Positions 1-5,311 of a stretch of 5,311 nt of DNA are shown here, piece by piece. Position 1 is the first letter of the stretch; every line of letters begins with the position of its first letter. The notes below the pieces were generated by a model, which was not told the origin of the DNA, made no database searches, and was given only the letters and a program-made list of their open reading frames with translations. Origin of the DNA: Actinomycetota bacterium (lineage in GTDB: Bacteria > Actinomycetota > Acidimicrobiia > IMCC26256 > PALSA-610); assembly GCA_005779345.1 (NCBI GenBank), contig SXJQ01000018.1:1-5311 (forward strand), read 5' to 3'. Made by a program: the position numbers and the translations under genes.

Positions 1-1325
1 AGCGGGCGCGCCCCCAACGAGCGCGCGGCCTCGCCGAGACGCGGCGGGACGCCGCCGACCGCAACTTGATTCGCGCGCAGCGCCTGGACACCGAAGTGCA
101 CGACGTACGCGACGATCAGCAAGGTGGTGCTCTGGTAGAGCAACTCCGGCACCCGATCGGCGAGGGCGACGTTCACGAACGCGAAACCGAGCACGAGGCC
201 CGGCAGGGCGAACGCGCTCGTGATCATGGCGTTGACGACACGCGACCACCACGACGTCGGATACCGCACCGTGAGATACGCCGCCGGAAGCACGAGCACG
301 ACCGCGATGGCCGCGCCGACGACCCCGTATTGCGCGCTGTGCAAGGTCGCCGGTCCGAGACGCTCGGCGTGGAGATCGGTGCCGTTGACGATCCCGCGAA
401 CGGTCCACTGGACGAGTACCGCGACGGGAGCGAACAGCGCCGCGGTCAGTACGCCGCCGACCGCTCCTGCTGCGGGCAGCCGCCCTCGCCCGAGTCGGTA
501 GCGAACCGGGTCGCGTCCGACCCCGTGCGCTTCACGACGACCGCTGCGTTCCGACCAGCGCCGTTCACCGACGACCACGGCGATGGCGGCGGCCGCGAGC
601 AGCAAGCTCGACCCGAACGCCGATCGCTCGTCGAACGACTGGGTCGCGGCGTAGATCGAACGCGTGAGGGTGTCGTAACGGAGGAGCTGCACGGCGCCGA
701 ACTCGCTCAACGAGTACAGGAACACGAGCAGCGCTCCTGCGACGATCGCGCCCTTCACCTGCGGGAGCACCACCTCGACGAAGGTGCGCCGCGGTGTCCG
801 GCCGAGCACGCGCGCGCTCTCCTCGATCGAACGTGGGAGCGCGGCGAGCCGAGCGGCGACGGGGAGGTAGACGTACGGGTACGTGAACAGCGTCAGGACG
901 AGCACCGACCAACCGAAACCCTCGATGCGCCACGACGCATCGATGCCCAACGGTGCCAGCACGTATTGCTCCACGAGACCGCCGTCGGTGAACGCCGCGA
1001 GGAAGCAGAACGCCCCGACGAAGCTCGGCACCACGAGCGGCAACGGCGCGACGAGCCGCCAGAAGCGGCGACCGGGGAGGTCGGTGCGAACGACCAACCA
1101 TGCGAGCATCGTGCCGACCACACTGGTCGTGCACGACACCGTCGTGGCCAGCGCGAGCGTCCGCGCGAGCGGCGCGACCGCGTCGCGCTCGAGCACGCCC
1201 GCGAATCCCTCGCCGAGATTGCGCACGAGCAGGTAACCGATCGGCACGACGAAGACCGCGCCGAGGCCGACGCTCCCGAAACGCAATCCCGCCGGGACCC
1301 GTTCGCCGCGTGCGCTCGCCTGCAT
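1..1325 (-). CDS. Ferric iron ABC transporter permease, FbpB-like (3' end cut by window edge)
   Basis: Inner-membrane channel subunit that would accept ferric iron from the lipoprotein encoded just upstream. The frame is open from ATG at 1325 to the left edge, giving 441 visible residues of a family usually about 500-550 long. It has the duplicated binding-protein-dependent permease layout. Module one has hydrophobic segments near residues 17-34, 54-79, 90-111, 138-157 and 192-214, with an EAA loop at about 168-190 (EESARVLG, then VVLPQVKG). A basic linker follows (about 254-282). Module two has segments near 284-305, 332-353, 366-388 and 400-415, and a second EAA loop starts at 432 (EAARSLG) just before the edge. 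A GGGGGAG ribosome site lies 8 bases before the ATG. The gene follows the binding protein by 34 bases, so it is probably in the same iron-repressed transcript. ThiP-like and other two-module permeases share this layout; the iron assignment rests on the neighbour and the operator. Confidence 0.9.
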   Translation of the reverse strand, partial: MQASARGERVPAGLRFGSVGLGAVFVVPIGYLLVRNLGEGFAGVLERDAVAPLARTLALATTVSCTTSVVGTMLAWLVVRTDLPGRRFWRLVAPLPLVVPSFVGAFCFLAAFTDGGLVEQYVLAPLGIDASWRIEGFGWSVLVLTLFTYPYVYLPVAARLAALPRSIEESARVLGRTPRRTFVEVVLPQVKGAIVAGALLVFLYSLSEFGAVQLLRYDTLTRSIYAATQSFDERSAFGSSLLLAAAAIAVVVGERRWSERSGRREAHGVGRDPVRYRLGRGRLPAAGAVGGVLTAALFAPVAVLVQWTVRGIVNGTDLHAERLGPATLHSAQYGVVGAAIAVVLVLPAAYLTVRYPTSWWSRVVNAMITSAFALPGLVLGFAFVNVALADRVPELLYQSTTLLIVAYVVHFGVQALRANQVAVGGVPPRLGEAARSLGARP

Positions 1326-1333
1326 CGTCGTCG

Positions 1334-1340
1334 CTCCCCC
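1334..1340 (-). promoter_or_regulatory. Ribosome binding site of the permease gene
   Basis: GGGGGAG on the minus strand, 8 bases before the ATG at 1325. It supports that start and contrasts with the binding-protein gene, which has no such site. The same short gap holds two abutting palindromes (CCGGCCGG at 1339-1346 and GTCGATCGAC at 1346-1355). These could fold weakly, but they are too short to call a terminator. Confidence 0.7.
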
Positions 1341-1359
1341 GGCCGGTCGATCGACGCGG

Positions 1360-2397
1360 TCAGGCCTGCGCGAGGCCGGCGTCGGCGATCATGGCTCGCG
1401 TGTCGGCGAACTCGTCGCCGAGCGACGCGAGATCGAGTTCTGGCGCCGCGATCTCCTCGAGCGGCGGCAGGTCGTCGATCGTGGCGGCGACTCCCGCGCG
1501 CAACGGGTACTCGAGCGTCTCCTCGGCGAAGTACTGCTGCGCCTCGGCGCCGAGCAGGAACGCCACGAACTGCTGCGCGGCGTCGAGGTGATCCGCTCCC
1601 GTGTCGAGAATCCCGACGGTCGTGGTGAGAATCATCGAACCGGGATCCCCCGCCTCGAAGAGGTGGTTCGCGGTGGGCTGTTCGGGATCCTCGAGCTTGG
1701 CGCGCTCGTTGTAGTAGTGGTTCACGAGGCCGTAGTCGACCTCGCCGCGGGCGACGGCAGCGAGCACCGCGTCGTTGTTCGCGTAGGTGCGCGCACCGTT
1801 GTCGGCGAGTCCGTCGAGGAACGCTCGCGTCTCGGCGTCGCCGACGAGTTCGCGCATCCCGGTGATGAAGTCGACGAACGACGGGTTCTCGGGCGCGAGC
1901 CCGACCTCGCCCGCGTAAGTGGGAGCGACGAGGTCGGTGATGCGGGTGGGCAGGTCGGCCGCGTCGGTGACCGCGTTCGTGTTGTAGACGAGCACCCGGA
2001 CGCGCCCACTCGTGCCGACCCAGTGACCGTCGTCGGCCCGGAACCGCTCGGCGACGACCTCGAGTGCGGCCTCGTCGATCGGCAGGAGCCGGTCGGCCGC
2101 GTCGAGGTAGCCCATCGCCCCGGGACTCTGGCTCACGAACACGTCGGCGGGGCTCCGGTCGCCTTCCTCGCCGATCTGGAGCGCCATCGTCGCGGAGTCG
2201 GTGCTGTAGCGGACCTCGACGTCGAGGCCAGTCTCGGCCTCGAATCGCTCGATGATCGGCTCGACGAGGTTCTGGGTGCGACCCGAATAGACGGTGAGGT
2301 CGGCGCCGTTGCCCCCTCCGCCGCCGCACGCCGCGACCACGGTCGCCGACAGACCGAGCCCGAGGGCAGCCGCAAGGAACTTCCGGGTGGACTTCAC
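1360..2397 (-). CDS. Ferric iron ABC transporter substrate-binding lipoprotein, FbpA/FutA-like
   Basis: Extracytoplasmic Fe(III)-binding protein that delivers iron to the permease encoded downstream; 345 residues, a usual length. The N-terminus is a lipoprotein signal: basic KSTRK, a hydrophobic stretch, then lipobox VAAC with Cys24 as the lipidated residue, followed by a Gly-rich tether. The mature part opens with LTVYSGR (34-40), typical of this family, and continues EPIIERFEAETG. Likely ligands are the adjacent tyrosines in NHYYNER (Tyr228-Tyr229), the hallmark iron pair of FbpA/FutA, with Tyr37 and Tyr138 (VYNT) as candidates. The family-typical EYPLRAGV lies at 296-303. Thr41 sits where Neisseria FbpA has its His ligand. 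The GTG at 2397 is the only usable start: an in-frame TAG lies at 2425-2427 with no other start codon between. No Shine-Dalgarno is visible, consistent with a leaderless mRNA. The perfect DtxR/IdeR operator upstream strongly supports iron over thiamine or other substrates. Confidence 0.94.
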   Translation of the reverse strand: MKSTRKFLAAALGLGLSATVVAACGGGGGNGADLTVYSGRTQNLVEPIIERFEAETGLDVEVRYSTDSATMALQIGEEGDRSPADVFVSQSPGAMGYLDAADRLLPIDEAALEVVAERFRADDGHWVGTSGRVRVLVYNTNAVTDAADLPTRITDLVAPTYAGEVGLAPENPSFVDFITGMRELVGDAETRAFLDGLADNGARTYANNDAVLAAVARGEVDYGLVNHYYNERAKLEDPEQPTANHLFEAGDPGSMILTTTVGILDTGADHLDAAQQFVAFLLGAEAQQYFAEETLEYPLRAGVAATIDDLPPLEEIAAPELDLASLGDEFADTRAMIADAGLAQA

Positions 2398-2403
2398 GAG
2401 GTC

Positions 2404-2433
2404 AGTATGTAAGGTAAGCCTTACCTAAGTCAA
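2404..2433 (-). promoter_or_regulatory. Iron-regulated sigma-70-type promoter of the binding-protein operon
   Basis: On the minus strand, a -35 element TTGACT (2428-2433; 5 of 6 to TTGACA) and a -10 element CATACT (2404-2409; 4 of 6 to TATAAT, keeping the key second A and final T) are separated by 18 bases. Six bases separate the -10 from the GTG at 2397, so transcription would start at or within a base or two of the start codon, giving a leaderless mRNA. The operator fills the spacer exactly, so a bound repressor would block RNA polymerase. The start point is inferred from spacing. Confidence 0.75.
2410..2428. promoter_or_regulatory. DtxR/IdeR iron box
   Basis: TAAGGTAAGCCTTACCTAA agrees at all 19 positions with the established DtxR/IdeR consensus TWAGGTWAGSCTWACCTWA. 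It is an inverted repeat with eight of nine pairs matched. In Actinomycetota, Fe(II)-loaded IdeR/DtxR binds such sites and represses iron acquisition. Here it occupies the -35/-10 spacer of the binding-protein promoter, so the transporter should be off in iron-replete cells and on under limitation. Its centre is also 38 bases upstream of the divergent glycosyltransferase start, so it may touch that gene as well. The regulator gene itself is not in the window. Confidence 0.93.
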
Positions 2434-2442
2434 GTCCTTCCT

Positions 2443-2452
2443 GGGAGTGAGG
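2443..2452 (+). promoter_or_regulatory. Ribosome binding site of the glycosyltransferase gene
   Basis: GGGAGTGAGG lies just before the GTG at 2457; its GGGAG core is 9 bases from the start. An in-frame TGA at 2448-2450 excludes any longer product, so this site and the GTG define the start. No convincing plus-strand promoter is visible in the gap. Confidence 0.65.
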
Positions 2453-2456
2453 CGCC

Positions 2457-3227
2457 GTGAGTTCCCGAGTCCCGTCGATCGTGCTGCTGCTCCCGGCCCG
2501 CGACGAGGCCGACCGGATCGGCGCCGTGGTCGCCCGCGTCCCGGACACCGTCTCGGGGCACCGTGTGCGGATCCTCGTCGTCGACGACGGCAGCACCGAC
2601 GACACCGCCAACGTCGCCGCCGCGGCGGGCGCTCGGGTCGTGCGCCATCGCACCGGCCGGGGCCTCGGCGCGGCCGTGCGCACCGGTCTGCGAGTCGCGC
2701 TCGAGACCGCGCCGACCCCGGCGGCGATCGCGTTCTGCGATGCCGACGGCGAGTACGCGCCCGAGGAGTTGGCTGCGCTCGTGACCCCGGTCCTCCTCGG
2801 ACACGCCGATTACGTCGTGGGATCGCGCTTTGCCGGACGCATCGACCGCATGCGCCCCCATCGTCGGCTCGGGAACCTGGTCCTGACCGCCGCGCTGCGC
2901 CGCTGGTGCCGGACCCCGATCACCGACGGACAGAGCGGGTACCGCGCGCTGTCGCCCGCCGCGGCCCGCGCCGCGGAGATCCCGCACGACTACAACTACG
3001 CGCAGGTGCTCACGTGCGACCTGATCGCGCGCGGCTTCGGCTACGACGAGGTACCGATCTCCTACTCCTTCCGCACCTCGGGCCGTTCGTTCGTGCGCCT
3101 CGGGCGTTACCTCGCGGCCGTGGTGCCCGCGCTGGCGCGTCAAGGCCGACCCACGACGACCGCTACGCCACGAGTCAGTCCTCGACGACGTGTTGCGCGA
3201 AGCGAGCCCGTGCCGCGCGCCAGCTGA
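2457..3227 (+). CDS. Family 2 glycosyltransferase, DPM1-like
   Basis: Cytoplasmic GT-A enzyme expected to transfer a sugar from a nucleotide donor to a polyprenyl phosphate, lipid or glycan; 256 residues. Visible family motifs in order are LLPARDEADRI (11-21, the start of the nucleotide-binding fold), VVDDGSTDD (41-49, donor binding), GRGLGAAVRTGL (67-78), the metal-binding DADGEY (95-100, DxD), VGSRF (121-125), a GN-LVLT region (139-144) and DGQSGYRAL (157-165), followed by EVPISY (198-203), as in dolichol-phosphate-mannose-synthase-like proteins. There are no C-terminal membrane helices, so it is a single-domain, probably peripheral enzyme. The GTG start follows an in-frame stop and a purine-rich ribosome site. 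Its last 17 codons overlap the convergent oxidoreductase gene, and the basic tail beyond about residue 230 shows no family motif. Donor and acceptor cannot be deduced. Dolichyl-P-mannose synthase proper is one possibility; an envelope-glycan transferase is another. Confidence 0.9.
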   Translation: MSSRVPSIVLLLPARDEADRIGAVVARVPDTVSGHRVRILVVDDGSTDDTANVAAAAGARVVRHRTGRGLGAAVRTGLRVALETAPTPAAIAFCDADGEYAPEELAALVTPVLLGHADYVVGSRFAGRIDRMRPHRRLGNLVLTAALRRWCRTPITDGQSGYRALSPAAARAAEIPHDYNYAQVLTCDLIARGFGYDEVPISYSFRTSGRSFVRLGRYLAAVVPALARQGRPTTTATPRVSPRRRVARSEPVPRAS

Positions 3228-4563
3228 GGTCGTCGAACGAACCATCGGCGCGCAACGCGTCGACCGCTGCGAAGGCCGACGCGAGCGCGTGATGCGCGTT
3301 GTCGTGCGCGAACAGACCCTGTCGTCCGAACGTGAGCACGCGCGGTTCGAGCGTGCGGGCCCACTCATCGAGGGCGGCGAACCGTTCGGCGAAACCGATG
3401 TCGTAGACCGGGTAAGCGTTGGGAACCCGCCGGACCTCGACCGAGACCGGATCGTCGATCGGCAACGACTCGCGCGCCGTCGCTGTACGCAGGCGATCGG
3501 CGAGCACCGCCGCAGGTGCCGACCAGATCTCGTCGCCGACGGTGCACGGCCACTCGGCGCAGAGCACCGTTCGGTCGGCCGGATCGTGCACCGAGTCGCG
3601 GTAGTTGCGCGGCTCGGAGATCCGGCTCACGGGCACCGACGCCTCGGGCAGGTAGTGCGCGTCGAACTCGGTCCACTGCGGTCGGTCGAGCGCGAGGTAC
3701 AGCAGGGTGAGCCCCCGGAAGCCGAGGTCGCTCGCCGGCCCGCCGGCGATCCTGGCGAGCACCGGCAACGGCAGCGTCGACCAGACGGCCCCGCCGACGT
3801 ACTCACGCCCGCCGGCGACGACCGCGACGTCGTCCGCGCGCACGGCGACACGTTCGACCTTCGCGTTGCACTCGATGTGGGCCCCCGCAGCGACCGCGGC
3901 ATCGGCGAGCACCTCGCAGATCCGTCCGTAGCCGCGCGTCGGGTACCAGAACACGTTGCCCTGCGGCGTTCGCCGCACCACCTTGCGGACCAGGTCGCTC
4001 GGTCGGCGCGCACCGACGCGTCGACGCGCGAGTTCACCGTCGAGCGCGTCGGGCGGGAGACCCCACAGCTTCGCGACGAACGGGCCATAGAACGCATCGA
4101 GCAGCGTCGGCCCGAGCGAAGCACGCACGACCTCGGCGAACGTGTCGCGCTGGTCGTGTCGCGCGCGTCGCGCGTGTCGCAACGGCGAGGTCAACAGGTC
4201 GCGTGCGAGCCGGGCAGACACGCTCGCCGGGAGCGCGCGCAGCAGCCCCGCCGGCGACGGCGGGAACGCGAGGAACGAACCGGCCATCCGGATCCGGCCG
4301 TGGCGGGGGCGCAACTGCAACTCGTCGCCGAGCAGGCCGCGTAACGCGTCGAGTACGACCGGATCGGTCGCGGGATGCAGCCGGTGGCTGCCGTGATCGA
4401 CGCGCACCCCGGCGACCTCGAAGCTCGCCGACAGCCCACCGACGGCCGCCTCGCGTTCGAGCACGATCACCGAGCGACCGGATCGGGCGAGACGCCACGC
4501 CGCGCCGAGGCCGGCCGGGCCGGCACCGAGGACGACGACATCGGCACCGCCGCCGCTCGTCAT
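3175..4563 (-). CDS. FAD-dependent oxidoreductase, COG1232/amine-oxidase superfamily (HemY-like fold)
   Basis: Flavoprotein of 462 residues. The N-terminus carries the dinucleotide-binding fold VVLGAGPAGLGAAWRLA (G13xG15xxG18), the acidic ribose contact E36 in VLERE, and the GG pair at 42-43. Then come VDHGSHRLHP (55-64), FYGPFVAKLWGLPPD (158-172), YPTRGYG (207-213), YPVYD (384-388) and a C-terminal FAD-contact motif GRQGLFAHDN (413-422). These fit a COG1232 branch that I recall being annotated as protoporphyrinogen-oxidase-like and often lying beside glycosyltransferases in surface-polysaccharide loci. The substrate is unknown, and a heme role is doubtful because no heme genes lie nearby. 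No signal peptide or membrane helix is seen. The ATG starts 7 bases after the upstream ATPase stop, with no clear ribosome site, suggesting translational coupling. The 3' end overlaps the glycosyltransferase gene by 53 bases on the opposite strand. Confidence 0.87.
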   Translation of the reverse strand: MTSGGGADVVVLGAGPAGLGAAWRLARSGRSVIVLEREAAVGGLSASFEVAGVRVDHGSHRLHPATDPVVLDALRGLLGDELQLRPRHGRIRMAGSFLAFPPSPAGLLRALPASVSARLARDLLTSPLRHARRARHDQRDTFAEVVRASLGPTLLDAFYGPFVAKLWGLPPDALDGELARRRVGARRPSDLVRKVVRRTPQGNVFWYPTRGYGRICEVLADAAVAAGAHIECNAKVERVAVRADDVAVVAGGREYVGGAVWSTLPLPVLARIAGGPASDLGFRGLTLLYLALDRPQWTEFDAHYLPEASVPVSRISEPRNYRDSVHDPADRTVLCAEWPCTVGDEIWSAPAAVLADRLRTATARESLPIDDPVSVEVRRVPNAYPVYDIGFAERFAALDEWARTLEPRVLTFGRQGLFAHDNAHHALASAFAAVDALRADGSFDDLSWRAARARFAQHVVED

Positions 4564-4570
4564 CGTCGCA

Positions 4571-5311
4571 TCACATCGTCGGCAGGTCGGAGCCCAACGT
4601 CGCGAACACGACCACGGCCTGGTTCACGTTGACCGTCACGCGCTCGCCGGGGTGGAACTCCGCCTCGGGTCGCAGCCGCGCCCGGATCCGATGCCCCGAC
4701 TCGAGTCGCGCCTCCACGAGTTGGTCGTGCCCGAAGAACACGACGCGCGTCACGGTTGCGTGGCCCGAACCGTCGAGGCGCAGTCGCACGTGTTCGGGTC
4801 GCAGCACCGCCTCCACGGGTCCGCTCGGCGCGGGCGTGAGCGCCGGGATCCGACCGAGCGGGGTATCGACGACCGCGCCGTCGCAGTCGCCGGGGAGCAG
4901 GTCGGCGTCGCCGACGAACGTGGCCACGAACCGGTCGGCCGGGAGGTCGTACAGCTCGCTCGGACTCGCGCATTGGAGGATCCGCCCCGATCGCATCACC
5001 GCGACGCGGTCGGCGACCGAGAGCGCCTCCTCTTGGTCGTGGGTCACGATGACTGCGGTCGCGCCGGCGCGTCGCAGGATGTCGCGGACCTCTTCGCGCA
5101 CTCGGCCGCGCAACGCCGCGTCGAGGTTCGAGAACGGCTCGTCGAGCAACACGATCTCGGGATCGGGTGCGAGCGCGCGCGCGCTCGCAACGCGCTGTTG
5201 CTCACCGCCCGAGAGTTCGTGCGGGCGTCGCGCCGCCTTGTCGGCGAGTCCGACGAGGTCGAGCATCTCGGCGACGCGATGGTCTCGGATGGTGGCGCCG
5301 CGGACGGCGGC
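4571..5311 (-). CDS. ABC transporter ATP-binding protein, FbpC/PotA-like (5' end cut by window edge)
   Basis: ATPase subunit that would power an uptake transporter from the cytoplasmic face. The frame stays open to the right edge, giving 246 visible residues; the family usually has about 340-370, so roughly 100 N-terminal residues with Walker A and the Q-loop are missing. An internal ATG at 5266 is not the start, because homology-like sequence continues upstream in frame. Seen in order: signature LSGGEQQRV (visible residues 33-41), Walker B VLLDEP (54-59), D-loop SNLD (61-64) and H-loop VTHDQEEAL (89-97). The tail from about 135 on fits the TOBE-like regulatory domain of this subfamily (EAVLRPEHVRLR, then a beta-rich end). 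The signature helix reads VASARAL where VALARAL is usual. It is probably co-transcribed with the oxidoreductase 7 bases downstream. It may serve the FbpA/FbpB-like pair at 1-2397 or another transporter. Iron, spermidine and sugar ATPases are hard to separate on these motifs. Confidence 0.9.
   Translation of the reverse strand, partial: AAVRGATIRDHRVAEMLDLVGLADKAARRPHELSGGEQQRVASARALAPDPEIVLLDEPFSNLDAALRGRVREEVRDILRRAGATAVIVTHDQEEALSVADRVAVMRSGRILQCASPSELYDLPADRFVATFVGDADLLPGDCDGAVVDTPLGRIPALTPAPSGPVEAVLRPEHVRLRLDGSGHATVTRVVFFGHDQLVEARLESGHRIRARLRPEAEFHPGERVTVNVNQAVVVFATLGSDLPTM

Noticed and set aside
1339..1355. Abutting palindromes CCGGCCGG and GTCGATCGAC between binding protein and permease, as an attenuator or processing hairpin
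   Set aside because: Each is short and self-complementary without a loop, and there is no U-tract. Such palindromes are expected by chance at this base composition.
66..1628. Long plus-strand open frame of 520 codons opposite the permease and binding protein
   Set aside because: Composition is dominated by Arg, Glu, Asp and His with no domain motifs. It is an antisense shadow of two clearly homologous minus-strand genes in GC-rich DNA.
893..2329. Minus-strand open frame of 478 codons spanning the binding-protein/permease junction
   Set aside because: It is an Arg-rich out-of-frame reading of both real genes. The true frames carry a lipobox, the tyrosine pair and an EAA loop.
2430..3368. Minus-strand open frame of 312 codons opposite the glycosyltransferase
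   Set aside because: Low-complexity, charged product, antisense to a motif-complete family 2 glycosyltransferase.
4141..4183. Repetitive GTGTCGCGC-like units
   Set aside because: They lie inside the oxidoreductase and encode an Arg/His-rich segment; codon bias explains them better than a functional repeat.
3190..4344. Plus-strand open frame of 384 codons opposite the oxidoreductase
   Set aside because: No recognisable motif and Arg-rich; the opposite strand encodes a full flavoprotein with clear FAD motifs.
3175..4563. Calling the flavoprotein HemY/HemG-type protoporphyrinogen oxidase, linking iron uptake to heme synthesis
   Set aside because: The fold matches, but the internal motifs (LWGLPPD, YPVYD, GRQGLFAHDN) fit the branch found with glycosyltransferases better, and no heme gene is nearby.
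4571..5266. ATPase starting at the internal ATG at 5266
   Set aside because: The signature motif lies only about 18 residues after this ATG, so Walker A and the Q-loop would be missing. The frame is open to the window edge, so this is an edge effect and not a truncated gene.

Overview
The window is very GC-rich and densely coding. It looks like the chromosome of a high-GC actinobacterium: G/C dominates third codon positions, GTG starts occur, and there is a textbook DtxR/IdeR iron operator. I cannot place it more finely from sequence alone. An environmental actinomycete or an Acidimicrobiia-like lineage would both fit.

Left part (1-2397, minus strand): an iron-uptake operon of the Fbp/Fut type. 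The first gene encodes a substrate-binding lipoprotein. It is followed 34 bases later by a two-module membrane permease that runs off the left edge. The 59-base gap upstream (2398-2456) holds one well-resolved regulatory site. A 19-base DtxR/IdeR box that fits TWAGGTWAGSCTWACCTWA at every position fills the spacer between a TTGACT -35 and a CATACT -10. The binding-protein mRNA appears to be leaderless, starting at or next to its GTG codon.

Middle (2457-3227, plus strand): a family 2 (DPM1-like) glycosyltransferase, divergent from the binding protein and sharing the operator-bearing gap. Its 3' end overlaps, tail to tail by 53 bases, a minus-strand FAD-dependent oxidoreductase of the COG1232/amine-oxidase type (3175-4563). 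Together they look like an envelope-glycan or lipid-modification module, but their substrates cannot be read from the sequence.

Right part (4571-5311, minus strand): the C-terminal two thirds of an ABC transporter ATPase with a TOBE-like regulatory domain, of the Fbp/Pot/Ugp type. It runs off the right edge. It is probably in one operon with the oxidoreductase, seven bases apart.

Overall, an iron-regulated ferric transporter is split around a glycosyltransferase/oxidoreductase pair. The ATPase may power the permease on the left, or a second ATPase may lie beyond the left edge. Nothing in the window is a clearly undescribed system. The points of most interest are the promoter/operator architecture and the interrupted transporter locus. 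No RNA genes, mobile elements, CRISPR arrays or clear terminators were seen, and no gene-free stretch exceeds 60 bases.
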